A program made the position numbers and the translations under genes. Below, one piece after another: positions 1-11,396 of a DNA stretch of 64,000 bases. The notes beneath the pieces were generated by a model. That model was not told the origin of the DNA, did not search any database, and was given only the letters and a program-made list of their open reading frames with translations. The stretch lies in assembly GCA_016630905.1 (NCBI GenBank), contig WBMQ01000003.1, positions 434,001-498,000 of the forward strand. Direction: 5' to 3'. Position 1 is the first letter of the stretch, and the number at the start of each line of letters is the position of its first letter. The DNA is from Capillidium heterosporum (Eukaryota > Entomophthoromycota > Entomophthoromycetes > Entomophthorales > Capillidiaceae).

Positions 1-8
1 GTAAGATT

Positions 9-2103
9 ATGGCCCACCTTGAACGTCAGGAAATAGAGCTTACCAAAGTTAAGGAGGCTATGGTAACCGAGTTGTATCAAAGAGAGCAGGATACAAAGTA
101 ACTTTAATATACAAATTCAAATTAAATTATTAGTTCCATATATATAGCTGAAGGAAAAGCTGTCCCATCGGTAGCTTCATTGGTAAGTCTATTTAGTGTA
201 TTAAAAATTTCTAATAATTTAAAAGTCATTAGCCATTTTCAAGGATATGATCCAAGAGATTGTTGAAGATGTAGTACGTGAGGAAGGAGAACAGCTTCTA
301 GCCCAAGACTTTATTGAAATCTGTGAGATATGTACTACTGAGTGCGGAGAACCAACTACCGTAGACAATTTCCTTACCAAGGTGGCCCGACGTCCAGCTG
401 AAGATTCGGTAGTCTGTCAACGTTGTTCACGGAAGGTGACAGCCCAGCGGTTCACCATACATCTGGCAAAGTGCATGGGTATAAATTCAAGTAGGGCTGG
501 AACTGGTACCCAGCCCAATGTATCACCACCCTTTACCAGAAGTTTACGATCTACCCGGAACAACGTACCCGCTGCAAAACCAACTGCCGAAAAGATAACC
601 AAGGTCAAACAGGAAGTTGTAGGTAGTAAAGGTGGAAAAATGGAACGAACCAAATCGGCATCACAACCGCAGATGGATTCTTTAACTGATATTAAGGAGG
701 TCTCCAATATCCAAGTTAAGAAACGTCCAGCCTCTCCCAAGTCACAGCCAATGTCCAAGGAAGAGACTAGCAAAGTGCCCAAAACCCGCCAAATCGAGCC
801 AGAAACTTTACCAGTAAAGCCAACTAAACGCAGTACTGCCTTCAAATCCAATCCACCTGTCGTTCCCTCCCCAATCCAGAGCTCACCCAAGTTCGAAGCA
901 AAGGTTGAAACCAAGCCTAAAGAAATCTGGTCGGTACCCTCTCGAGTGATTGATACCAATTCTAGCGACCGCCGGAAGCAAAGTTCCCCTCATGACGCCA
1001 ACCACGAGTCTCCAAGTTCAACATCGGCCACCAACTCGACTAGTAAGCAAGGTGACCAATTGCAACGCGTACGTAGACGACCTCCCGGATCGGCAGCTAA
1101 CCCACCTCGGCCAGGTAGTTGGTTCTATTAGGATTCTGCTAAACTTTTTGGACGACAGGTTCGGGAAAGGAAAACACACCAAGCTACAATTTCAAACCCA
1201 GTTCAGGGTTCGGGCCACGCAATGAGGAGCGCCAATCAGTTAAAGGTACCTCCTCCTCGTTGAACCGGTCCTTGGTAGCTAGCCCCGCCCACGTAGAACC
1301 TAAACTATACTCACGATCAGCACGGGCCTCTCCGGTAAGTATACAAGTACAACTCAACTCTTACTCTTTACTTTTAGCCCAATGTCACCAGCGGCAATAT
1401 AATAAAACGCAGCACCTACACAGAGCGGCGCAGCTCCTACCACAACGACCTCAAGGACTCGCGATCCGACTATTCCACTTCCAAACCAGATTCAGCTCAC
1501 AACTTGACCCCGTCTTACGACAGGGACCCTAGAGTTTCTAGCTTAACTGGCAGTAGTACCAGCAGACGGAGATATGATTCGTCTGGTAGCGTGACTATTA
1601 GTAGGGAGTCTAGAGATAGGGATAGAGAACGGGAAAGGGCTAGGGAACGAAGGTATGATACTGATCTCCGTCGTACCGAAGGGCGTACTGAGAGCCGTGC
1701 GGAAGGCCGTGTTGACTCTCGAAGTGAAATCCGAAGCGAGGTGCGCAATGAACCTAGAAGTGAGGCTCGAAACGAAGCAAGAGGAGAAGTTCGAAGTGAA
1801 ACTAGAAGTGGTGGCGATACAAGAGAACGTAGGGAACGTACTAGAGAGGAACGTACACGAACCCGTGAAGACCGAAGTACTCGTGAAGAACGTACTCGAC
1901 CTAGGGAGGAACGTAGCAGTCGTGAGGAACGTAGTAGGGACTGGAGAGAGTATAGAGGCGGAACTAGTGGGGGAGGTAGCGGGGAATTGAATGCGGTACG
2001 CAGGAACCGTACCAGTGAAAGTTTCCGTAACGAACGACAAGGTTCTGGTACTGGAGGTAATGGTGGTGCTAGTAAGGATTTAAGCGGATCAAGACACCGG
2101 TAA
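9..2103 (+). CDS. SGF11: SAGA DUB-module subunit Sgf11 / ATXN7L3-like protein with long disordered tail
   Basis: Sgf11 anchors the histone H2B deubiquitinase module in the nuclear SAGA complex. The model has exons 9-97, 134-182, 226-1114, 1159-1334 and 1378-2103. Phases agree throughout and give about 642 aa. The helix around IFKDMIQEIVEDVV (genomic 235-280) fits the Sgf11 N-terminal helix, and the motif VCQRCSRKVTAQRF followed by HLAKC (near 410-475) is the Sgf11 C2HC zinc finger. Everything after it is low complexity: Ser/Pro/Lys-rich, then an Arg-Glu/Arg-Asp/Arg-Ser tail (1560-2000). Yeast Sgf11 is about 100 aa, so this version is much longer. The first two exons are inferred from phase only. 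Translation could instead start at 247 or upstream of the window, and the segment 9-101 could be the end of a separate gene. Confidence 0.62.
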
Positions 2104-2990
2104 ACCTATATTTTTGACTTTGTGATGGATATATATTGGTAATAAGATTTTTGTTTTAATAGTAAAACGTATATCTGCTCTATATTGCATGTATTTTATT
2201 TATAGACTTTTAGTAGCATATAGCTGATTTTTGAAATTTCAAGCTGAAGATATTTATAGTAGTATGCATTTTTATGACAGAAATCTGTAATTTTCTTTTG
2301 GATTCTCAGCCCTATATCTCTTAAATCCTAGATGTCAAAATAAATAATGTAGGTATATTGTAGTAGTAAGGCTGTTATAAGATAGACATATTGAATATTT
2401 ATTCAACTTTTAGTCACCTATTATCAATGGCAAAGTTGTAAGTGCTAGCGCATATATGTAAAATGAGCATTAAAGAAGCTAAAATAAAATATAATCCAAG
2501 CCTAGTAGGGTGCTCTGTTTCCATCAAACTTATCTAGTCAAATGCATTTCGCGGCCAAATTTTTAGACGTAACCTTTGCTTTTTAGTGGATATCTATACC
2601 CGTGTAACCTATTCCAAGAAAGTTCCCATCGTACTCTCGATGTCGTCAGCCAAAGCTTTTAGGAATGTACACCCAATTAAGCCTCTAGCAGATGATCCAG
2701 CTATCCTTTAAAACTTGCTGATGTCATCCTAAACCTTGTAGCTAATATCCTGTCCCCAATTACTTGCTTGTATCTTTCAAATCGCTGGTTCTAGTTTATA
2801 GAATCCAAAAGCTTTGATGCCAGTAATTTGAGACGGAGTTTTCAACCCTTTGGAACAACTTGTAGACGTAAGCCCAGTTTCCTAAACCTCTAACATCCCC
2901 TATGCCTATCCTATAGGAAGGTCAAATCAGATTAAAGATGACATAACGTTATGAAACTGAACCACATGTTAGGTAGGTGACGTATAGGCA
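2104..2990. other. Intergenic, no gene seen
   Basis: This is the spacer between the SGF11-like gene and the MIR gene. No reading frame with a convincing start or composition was found on either strand. The part from about 2500 to 2900 is less AT-rich than its surroundings and could hold a decayed gene or a non-coding RNA, but nothing in it was recognisable. Confidence 0.5.
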
Positions 2991-2994
2991 AAAG

Positions 2995-3004
2995 TATATA
3001 TAAA
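2995..3004 (+). promoter_or_regulatory. TATA box of the MIR-domain gene
   Basis: TATATATAAA lies 50 nt upstream of the ATG at 3054, a suitable distance for a short 5' leader. Similar TATA elements precede the other short, probably highly expressed genes in this window. Confidence 0.55.
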
Positions 3005-3053
3005 CGGTTTATTCCACCAATTCCCAACTTAACAAACTACCAACTAAGTCAAG

Positions 3054-3611
3054 ATGCCTTTCCCAGTATTCAACCATATCGGAGACGATCACTACGTCCA
3101 CATCGGATCCAAGATCTGCCTCCGCCATTTGGAAACCGGCTATTACATAAGATCTTCTGCCCAGAACTATCAAGGTGGTTCTGGCCAACAGATCGTCCAC
3201 GCCGCTTCTCAGAACGCCGAGCACGAAGATTGGTGGCAGGTATGGTCTCCCTACGGGCAGGATATTCCTCATGGTAACAGGATCCCTTACGGTAGTAAGG
3301 TACGTATCTACCATATGGCCACCTTCAAGTGGCTGCACTCCCACAACGTCAAATCACCCCAATCTGGCCAGAACGAAGTCAGCTGCTACGGTAACGACAA
3401 CCAGTCGGACCAGAACGATAACTGGATTGTTGAGAAGGCTGATGGTAGTGGTGGTGAATGGCACGCCAACGACAAGTTCTTATTGAGACACGAGAGTACC
3501 GGTGCCTACCTTCATTCCCACCAGGTTCAGTTCAACAACTCCAAGGAAGTTACTTCGTTCGCTGGTGACCGTAACGATTCTAACAACATCTTCGGTACCC
3601 GCTTTGGTTAA
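3054..3611 (+). CDS. MIR-domain protein (SDF2-like), no signal peptide
   Basis: A single-exon protein of 185 aa made almost entirely of three MIR motifs, about residues 13-50, 72-125 and 130-183. The repeating cores are GSKICLRH, GSKVRIYH and DKFLLRH, each followed by a Tyr/Trp-Leu-His/Arg-Ser element such as KWLHSH and AYLHSH. The family includes SDF2 and the MIR region of protein O-mannosyltransferases, inositol trisphosphate receptors and ryanodine receptors. SDF2 relatives are normally ER proteins with a signal peptide. This one begins MPFPVFNHIGDDHYVHIG, which is not a signal sequence, so a cytosolic or unconventional location is likely. A TATA box and a compact leader suggest strong expression. 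The MIR fold assignment is firm; the cellular role is unknown. Confidence 0.85.
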   Translation: MPFPVFNHIGDDHYVHIGSKICLRHLETGYYIRSSAQNYQGGSGQQIVHAASQNAEHEDWWQVWSPYGQDIPHGNRIPYGSKVRIYHMATFKWLHSHNVKSPQSGQNEVSCYGNDNQSDQNDNWIVEKADGSGGEWHANDKFLLRHESTGAYLHSHQVQFNNSKEVTSFAGDRNDSNNIFGTRFG

Positions 3612-3999
3612 GTTATTAAACTTTGTATTATTTGCTATTGGAAACTTTAGAAACTTTTTGTTGTATATATTGGATTTTGTATATCAGTAGTATATTAAAA
3701 TCATAAAACGTCTTTAATATCTACTGTTATTTTATACGCTTATATTTTTTATAGTTCAAACCGTTAATACTATTCAAAATAAAGTTTATCCTATTGGAAT
3801 ATATTTCAATATTGCTAGTTTTCCGATTATATAAATTTTTTAACCCATTCAATCAAAAGTTGCATTCCTAATTATAAACCTGTATTAGGAATACCAACTT
3901 GAAAGAAATAGCGAACCGATAATATATTAGTTACATAGACAGTTTCCACTATATATTGATGTAGAAAGTAACCTTCAACCTAAATTTATTTCAACTAAC
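3612..3999. other. Intergenic AT-rich spacer
   Basis: It separates the MIR gene from the secreted-protein gene at 4000. It holds the 3' region of the first, with AATAAAG near 3778, and the presumed promoter of the second. No other gene was seen. Confidence 0.4.
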
Positions 4000-4881
4000 A
4001 TGAAGCTACCTACCAGTTTTATCAAGTTCATCTTAGTACTCTTATGTGTAATCCAAGCCATCAACTGCCTTATGTTGAATGAATTTTTGAATTTATTCAT
4101 GCCCACCAATACACTTGATGCCTCCAATCCCTCCAAACAGCCAAGGTCCAAACTACCCAACTTACAGCAACTTAATTTACTCTTCAAGCGCAATAGTAAT
4201 TTACTGGTAGATAGTAAGGTGACTCGTAGCTTAAAAAATGTTGTAAACTCGTTGCAAAGTCTAAACTTCAAACGGAACGACAAGCAAAGAGGAAATGGAT
4301 TTTCACATGACAAGATAGTACCGAATTTAGGATCCAAATCTGCCTTCGATATCAAGTTTACTAACCACCTACCGATCAATCAAGGTAAGGATCAAAAAGG
4401 ACCGTTCCAGCCTAGATTCGATGGGTTAAAGAGAGACAAAAATCCTAGCTCTAAAATGAATACTGCAATCTCAATTAGCCCACCCAATTCCAATCCTAAA
4501 ACCAGTACCGTAAACTCGGCTAAACCACATTCGCCCTTTGACATCAAACAAACCAACCATATCAAGCCAATAGTTCAACCTAGCTCTAATCTCAATCAAA
4601 AGTCTAATTTATCGCGACAGAGTAGTACGAATTCCTTACAAAGCAGCAGTAGTTCCATACTAGGTAGTGGTAAACCTTTTTTCAAGCCTCTACCTCAAAC
4701 TCCTCCCGTAATCGCCAAGAAACCTATCACCTACGTCACTAAACCTCTACCTAAAGCTCCGGTTGCGACTCCAGCCTCTAGCACCAAATTTAAAGGGCTC
4801 CTCAACAAGGCTAAAAACTCCTTACCCAAAATTCAGATGCCTAAACTGCCCTCGGTTATCAACTTGTTTAAAAAGAAATAG
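4000..4881 (+). CDS. Secreted low-complexity Ser/Pro/Lys-rich protein, unknown function
   Basis: A single exon of 293 aa. Residues 1-23 form a signal peptide: a Lys near the start, then the hydrophobic run FIKFILVLLCVIQAINC. The rest is hydrophilic and strongly basic, rich in Ser, Asn, Pro and Lys, with no cysteine framework. An internal duplication is visible: FDIKFTNHLPI near residues 116-126 and FDIKQTNHIKPI near 177-188. The C-terminal part has a proline-rich stretch (KPLPQTPP, KPLPKAP) and ends in a Lys-rich segment. I recognise no family. The sequence could be a wall-associated or extracellular structural protein, but that is inference. Consistent codon structure and a clean signal peptide argue that it is a real gene. 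Confidence 0.6.
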   Translation: MKLPTSFIKFILVLLCVIQAINCLMLNEFLNLFMPTNTLDASNPSKQPRSKLPNLQQLNLLFKRNSNLLVDSKVTRSLKNVVNSLQSLNFKRNDKQRGNGFSHDKIVPNLGSKSAFDIKFTNHLPINQGKDQKGPFQPRFDGLKRDKNPSSKMNTAISISPPNSNPKTSTVNSAKPHSPFDIKQTNHIKPIVQPSSNLNQKSNLSRQSSTNSLQSSSSSILGSGKPFFKPLPQTPPVIAKKPITYVTKPLPKAPVATPASSTKFKGLLNKAKNSLPKIQMPKLPSVINLFKKK

Positions 4882-5502
4882 CTTTAGTGAAATGTACTTT
4901 TCAAACTGTCAACTAACAAATAAACATTAATTTTAAGTTTTATATACATTTATGCTCTTTAAAAATATATACTTTAATGATAATACAAATTTTAATATAT
5001 CATAATAGAAAGGTATATTTGAGCCAATAGATAGAAATATAAAAGGTAGATAACTTGAGTAGAAATTATTTTTACTGGAGTTAATGAAAAATTATATAAA
5101 AATATCATAGGCATATTTTACCAAGATGGTAGTTGACGAAATTTACAAAATAATTCGAATAGATACAAACCTTCCGATGTCAAAGCGGTTAACGCCGAAC
5201 ATTCTTTGAAAAATCGACAATTAAGATTAAGAAAATATAATTTATATTACTAGCTATCATTCAGCCAAAGAAATAACCGAATATTTGCTCAAAAATTTTG
5301 TATCCTGTTGAAAATGGGAAACTTGCATTACCTTGAAAACAATTTGAAAAGCCATTCAGCAGTTGCCTCTAAAAATATACCCACAAGCCTTCTTGGGCTT
5401 TTACCTACACTATTATACTATCAACAGCCATAACTAATATTCACCATATCCTACAGCCTTGCTCTTCCTTTAAATTGAATTTCGAAATACCAACTTGATA
5501 AA
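4882..5502. other. Intergenic AT-rich
   Basis: Very AT-rich sequence with no supported gene on either strand. Confidence 0.4.
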
Positions 5503-5796
5503 ATGTTGAATAAGCATCAACTTGATCAAAACTTCCAGTTCAAAATGATGTCAAGAAACTCTACCCAATTAGAGGTGAAGAAAGTGTATAATGTCAAACG
5601 TCTATTGAAATCTTTTGATAAAGTCGACATATCTACATATGTTCCTGTCAAGAAATCTGAGCTATGGATAACAATAGGAGTACGAAAGGGAAAAGGGTTG
5701 ATGTTACGAATAGTAAAAGGCATATCCTATTTCATCTTGTTCCAAACTATTAGTAGAGGTGGCAAACAACCTTTGACCCGGAATTCCATCTTTTAG
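5503..5796 (+). CDS. Short hypothetical reading frame
   Basis: A 97-codon frame starting with ATG, basic, with no recognisable domain, signal peptide or repeat. It lies alone in AT-rich DNA. It could be a lineage-specific small protein or a chance frame. Only its length and start codon support it. Confidence 0.2.
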   Translation: MLNKHQLDQNFQFKMMSRNSTQLEVKKVYNVKRLLKSFDKVDISTYVPVKKSELWITIGVRKGKGLMLRIVKGISYFILFQTISRGGKQPLTRNSIF

Positions 5797-6458
5797 AATG
5801 ATTACTTCATCACAATATGAAAAATAAAATATATAATGGGATCAAATACTAAAATCAAATATTAGTCCCTAAGCTTACTATAAAGCTTTACACTCTTATA
5901 AAGTGGAAAATAGGCCTATAAAATATACAAAACTTTTACAGCTTCAGCTAATAAAGCTTGCTAGTAGTTTCTAAACATCTGCAAATATTTCCATCTCAAA
6001 TTTACAACAAATCTATTGTAATAGCCAGTAAACACTTTCATTGAAACGAACTTACAACTTTATTCAAATACATGCTATATTCAGAATCTATGAAATAACC
6101 TATAAGCCAGATTTCCTACTGTCTGGGTTACGACTTTGAAAATTTACTTGGCTTTTTCTCTTGGAAGTTCTATTGTTCTTATGATTTGGGCATTACAAAG
6201 GATTACAACTTTACAATATGTTTCTAGCATCAGTAGGTTATTTTTTAATATAAAATAAGGTGTATATCTACAGCTTTTTAAAGCTTATTCTGTATGGTTC
6301 AATTCAAATCAGTATCATTCTCTACAATTTTTATCATCAATGTATCGAGATAAAGAGAAGCTTAATTAGAAGTTCAAAATATGCTGGCCTTTTGGTTCCA
6401 GTTATACGATTTTAGCTAGAAACGAAAAGGAAAGTATGGTAACAAGTAATTTTATCAG

Positions 6459-6466
6459 TATATAAA
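6459..6466 (+). promoter_or_regulatory. TATA-like element, possible promoter
   Basis: TATATAAA about 130 nt upstream of the short frame at 6595. A related block occurs at 8053-8060, with a similar element (TTGATCTA) about 70 nt downstream in both places. Confidence 0.3.
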
Positions 6467-6594
6467 CAGATTTGGTCTACCTAATCCTTCACTAAATGTG
6501 AATCAAATAAAGTTTTCGGATATCTACCATCTACTTGATCTATACTCTAGTAGCAAGTGGAAAAATTACCATTAAACGTAAGAACTTATGACTA

Positions 6595-6951
6595 ATGACA
6601 AATAGTAATGGTCTGCCAAATACTGAACACCCAGTTAATTTCAGCAAAACTCTTTTGAACTCGGACTTCAATCATGATCTCAAGACTACTTTACCAACTA
6701 ATCCGATATGTAGTGTCGCGTCAACCTCGAATAAAATTCTACATTTGAAATGCCGACTTTGGTCAGGTAAAGAAAAAAGGATCTATCAACTAAGGATATC
6801 AATAGAAGGATTAGAACTACTTCTAAAGGTTCTAGAGCACAGGCTGCATCACAATTTCCAATCAGTGGAAAGTCTCCTATCCCATACGATGAATTGTATC
6901 ACACCTCGATCCACAAAACACTTCAAGGGTTTCGCTGATTCCAAGATGTAG
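6595..6951 (+). CDS. Hypothetical 118-aa reading frame
   Basis: An ATG-initiated frame with no signal peptide or known domain. Its second half (IYQLRISIEGLELLLKVLEH) could form amphipathic helices. The TATA-like element at 6459 gives weak support. I do not recognise it. Confidence 0.22.
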   Translation: MTNSNGLPNTEHPVNFSKTLLNSDFNHDLKTTLPTNPICSVASTSNKILHLKCRLWSGKEKRIYQLRISIEGLELLLKVLEHRLHHNFQSVESLLSHTMNCITPRSTKHFKGFADSKM

Positions 6952-9934
6952 GCGTCATAGATAGTTACATTACCATTAAAAATTCTGATGAGTAGACTAG
7001 GTATCTGAGGCTGTACAAAAAAGTAAAGCCAAGGTTGTTGAGCGTTTTATCCAACTTTGTATGATTAAATATATTTGGTTAAAACTCTCCTTTAGTTTAT
7101 ATTGATTTTAGCTCGTAAAATATTATAATGAGTACATAGTATATATGCAGTTAAGCATATTAACTAACAAGTAAAGCAATTACCTGCTAATAAAATGTGT
7201 CAACTTTCCAATAGCATTTTTAAGAAGCTGAATATTTAAGCTTTACCCAGAAATATATATATTATCTATGAAAATATAGTAATTTTAAAATCAATTTTTT
7301 ATATCTGTATACTGAAATAATTTAATGAGGTACTGTTTATATTTTTTTAAATCCATTATCTGTGGGAATGTCTAACGAACTTCGATCTGTATTTTCATAC
7401 TTTAGTATAGTTGACTCGGAAATAGGTAGTTAAATAAAATATAGTATAAGACAAAGAATAAAGGTTAGATGCTAATATTTATATGTGGCTATAGTTTTAT
7501 TTATATATCGACAAGTTAATAAGCAGATTATATAGTATACGATTCAGATAGTACTTAAATTTATAATGAAAAGGTAGTAAAAATTTGGAAAATAACTACA
7601 AATACCTGTATTTACATGTTGGTGAATATTCTATTGAAAGCGCAAGGTGCTTTGGTTAATACAAACGCACAATATTTTTCTCATATATATTTTATTTAAA
7701 TTCATTGAGATATTACTGCATATTTAGATATCAAGTAACTTTAATATAGCTTATACTTTCCAGCTGTAGTATTTATAGTTGAAGTATCGCCTAGGAATTA
7801 CGATCTTAACAGTACGCTACAACTGTTCATGTGGTAATTTTGAATGTATAATAAGGTGGAAAAAGTTTGATGGAATGTATTTAAATCCAGACTAGCATTA
7901 CTACGTCTTTCCATAATATATTAACAGGTACCTTTACCGACATCTGAATGAACTATATCTACCTGGCTATCCACTAAACATGAAGTTGATAGAAAATTTT
8001 TGATTTGAATTAGGAATGAAAATCATAATTCACTGACAATTTACTTTACAAGTATATAAACGAATTTAGCTTACCTAGCATTTTATTAAGACTGTATTTA
8101 GCTAATAAGATTCTTTCGATTATTTATTGTTGATCTACTTAATCTTTACTCCGGTTATCAACAGTAAAGCTGCTAAAGAGTATCATGAATTAAGATCGTT
8201 GACCGATCATGCCAAGCCAAAAAACAGTATATGTCCAGCAATAAATTTATTTCATCCTATACTTTAAATATCTTTCAAAGCTTTCCGATTGACTCATCAA
8301 TAAAAAATAAACATGTTTGTTGATTAATAGAGTTTGGATATCCACGATTCTCAATAGCACCATTAGCTTGACCTAAGCATTTAAAATGATACCATCAAAT
8401 ATCTCAATAATCTTAAATTGGAACTTTGATGATATTGAAAAAACTGGATTCAGACTTTACCAAGAGACACCAACACTTATATATTGACTTGTGGCATTTC
8501 CAACGCAGCAATTTAAGTCTTTTTCTTGGTGTGCTAAATCGTTTTTACAAGGTATTGCACCTATCATATTTAATTATCTGTGAGTGTATCTAATCAATAT
8601 TTGCCTAAAGCTTCATACCTTGACCTAGTCAACTCAGCATTGGCAAGGTGAATATAGTTTACAGTAAGGCTAAAGGCTAAAAATTGATACGTATTTCAAT
8701 ACAAATTTATAATATCTCTTATATTCCAGCAAACCAGTAAAACTGGCTATATAATATATGGCTTTTAGTGTGTTTTTGAGGCGTTTATGGCTTAACTACC
8801 ATCGTTTATCAAAAATTGATAATTATCGTAAAGTATTGGTGAATTTAGCAAAAATGTGTGCAGACATATCTAATCAGCTGTTGCGAAAATATATCGATAT
8901 TTCATAAAGCACTTTGACCAAAACGAAGCTACCAGTCTTTTCAAATGTAAGCTACCTTCAAACAATTAAAATATTATTGTAAATTTGGATACATTGTTGA
9001 GTTCTATATAAAGTCGGCGAATCTTTCTGTAAAATGTACGCTCCAATTGTAACATCCTTACGGTTTAAATAGCACCTATAAATTAAGGCTTGCTACAGCA
9101 TGATCTTTACATCTATACAAAAATTTTTAGAGAGCTGATAAAATATCCATCTACAGCTATACCAAATTTTATCGTAGATATTTTAAACTGTAATCAACGT
9201 TACTCTTGTAGCTTTTCGTGAATGTGTTGGAACACATGACAGTTTAATTCCAATTTGATGCAGGTACGATTTCTAGTATTTATTTACATTCTGGTAACAT
9301 TATTTTTCTACGGATGATACTATCCCTCTCAGAGGGAAGACACGTCCTAGTTTATCCTAAGGAGTAAAATAGGTTAGACATGATGTGATGTAAAGTTTCT
9401 CACAACTTTGACTCAAATTGCAAGAAAAACCCCACTCTACCTGTAGACGGTACTATTCTCCTACTTATAGTATACTAGTAGGGTGGAAACATTTTCACCA
9501 TAGAGTTACCACGAAAAAAGATAAATTAACTTATCTAGAGAAATTTATTTTGAGGCACATATTGACTAGGTTCATCAACAGCTCGACAAGGTGGTTGTAG
9601 GATCTTTGGAGGGTAGTAGAGCGGACAGTATAAATATAGATTTTGATTGAAGTTCAGATGAGAGTTAAAGGTACTTTAGACCTTTTATTTCATTTTTTGA
9701 AGGGATACTCGTGTGGAAACTGGACAGTACAGGCTAGTTTAACGATTTCCGTACCTTTAAGGCATAAGGAATTGCTATACCTTCTAAGTTAACTTTCGAT
9801 AGCCAAATGTAAACGATGCAAAATAGAAAATATGTAATTTATTACAATTATATTCAAAAAAGCCGTTTGTATCGAGATGCATAAGCTACCTACCTAAATC
9901 AAATATAAAAGGTAGCAAATCAGCATCAAAGCAT
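6952..9934. other. 3-kb gene-poor AT-rich region
   Basis: No convincing gene was found on either strand. A promoter-like block at 8053-8060 (TATATAAA) resembles the one at 6459 but has no open frame after it. Short frames such as 9418-9600 have no protein-like composition. Confidence 0.4.
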
Positions 9935-11218
9935 TCATTCCGAATCCACGACACATATATTCTCGTAGAAGGGGTTGACGTAAGGATTCTGTAACTGGGG
10001 TATAAATGAACAACAGGCTGCAGATGGATCTCCCGAAGCTGATAATGATCCCAACCAGTATTCGTTACCGGGGAATGCATTGGAATCCCACGGGTAGCAG
10101 GTTACTAACAACTTTGAATCGTCTACTTTGCTTGCTGGAAACTTTTGACTGAATTTCACTTGGATCGGGGTGGTGGATTTTGTATCGATAATAAGCTGAT
10201 CCTTGTAGCTCATTTTTATATGTAAAAGTTCGACGGTATTAATAAAAGGCAGATGTAGCTTCTTCAAAAGATCAATAACCGAATCGACAAAGACAACTTT
10301 CTGTTTGGAATTTGCTAACCAAACTCCCAAGCCTAAGCCTAACAGCCTACAATAAACTTTCTTGTTTACCTCCTTACCTCTCAAGTTGGCTTCCAACAGA
10401 TAAGTTTCCAAACTAACTTTAATTCGCACCTCAAATAACTTTAGGTCCAATATCGACTTACTACCATCTTCGAACTCTACGTATCTAAGTGGATTTACCT
10501 CCAAAGCTTCTCTTACCTTGCCCGTATTAAATTTAGCAATATCGATGCTATAGAACTGAGCCCAAAGCTCTTGTAGGTAGGAAGGAAGTTTGTCGGCGTA
10601 GCTGAACTGCATAGGCCTACAAGCCAAAGTTTGATACTCCATGACTTGAAAGTTTTCGAATCTACAGCCTACTAACCCGACAAAGATACCCTGCTTCATA
10701 AAATTATTGCTTGAAGATCTAATGCCACTGTTGTGTAAATTCCCGTCGTTGATAAAGTTGGTAGGGACGGATACCCCAATTAGAGCGGAGATTAGCATCT
10801 CTTCGTAACTTAAGTAGTCTTCGAGTTGTAAGTTAGGAAGTTGCTGGGGGGTGCCTACCTTTAGCCAACTTTGGAACCCATTAAACAATTTGGTACCGTC
10901 ACGTAACATAGTCATATCGTTCTTGTTGAGGAAAGCTAGGGGGCGTTTCAACACCAACCTTGCTAGAAATTGATCAATCGACATACCTTTGTACACTTTT
11001 AACTCTATTTCATTACCATGTTCCAACTTCAATTTCAAAAACTGGTGACATAGTTGGAGTACCTTGTTGGAAACTATAATCCGTGTGTTGTTGGCTTGAT
11101 CTTCGATTAGTTTGGGGTCGATATCCGGGTTATTTTCGATCAAGTTATCGGAAGTTGGATATTTTGCAAGCTGTTGGAATTTGGAAGAGTTTTTGAGGAG
11201 TTGAGTGTAGGTTACCAT
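9935..11218 (-). CDS. Conserved uncharacterised 427-aa protein (possibly DUF4804-like)
   Basis: An intronless gene encoding 427 aa with no signal peptide or membrane segment. The composition is that of a globular mixed helix/sheet protein. Distinct conserved-looking motifs are FVGLVGCRFEN near residue 178, PLRYVEFEDGS near 248 and, near the C-terminus, a cluster reading YPWDSNAFPGNEYW then SGDPSAACCSFIPQLQNP. The Gly-Asp-Pro-Ser-Ala-Ala-Cys-Cys stretch and the Asn-rich end recall an uncharacterised eukaryotic and bacterial family that I remember as DUF4804. That name is from memory and unverified. The start at 11218 is the first ATG of the frame. The function is unknown. Confidence 0.8.
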   Translation of the reverse strand: MVTYTQLLKNSSKFQQLAKYPTSDNLIENNPDIDPKLIEDQANNTRIIVSNKVLQLCHQFLKLKLEHGNEIELKVYKGMSIDQFLARLVLKRPLAFLNKNDMTMLRDGTKLFNGFQSWLKVGTPQQLPNLQLEDYLSYEEMLISALIGVSVPTNFINDGNLHNSGIRSSSNNFMKQGIFVGLVGCRFENFQVMEYQTLACRPMQFSYADKLPSYLQELWAQFYSIDIAKFNTGKVREALEVNPLRYVEFEDGSKSILDLKLFEVRIKVSLETYLLEANLRGKEVNKKVYCRLLGLGLGVWLANSKQKVVFVDSVIDLLKKLHLPFINTVELLHIKMSYKDQLIIDTKSTTPIQVKFSQKFPASKVDDSKLLVTCYPWDSNAFPGNEYWLGSLSASGDPSAACCSFIPQLQNPYVNPFYENICVVDSE

Positions 11219-11396
11219 GAAATTTATGAATGCTAATGGTTGATAGAAAGGTGAGAAGTTGAGGCTTGAATGGAAACTTGGAATTGAGTTGCTAAGAAAG
11301 CTCTAGGTAGGTTTGGATCGATGAGTCATGACTGGATTAAAGATGCTTGTAAACCGACTACTCTGTTTAAATATATTCTACTGAGAAGAACATCAA

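Noticed and set aside
1515..2040. Minus-strand and alternative plus-strand frames inside the Arg-rich region
   Set aside because: Shadows of the repetitive RS/RE/RD codons of the SGF11-like gene.
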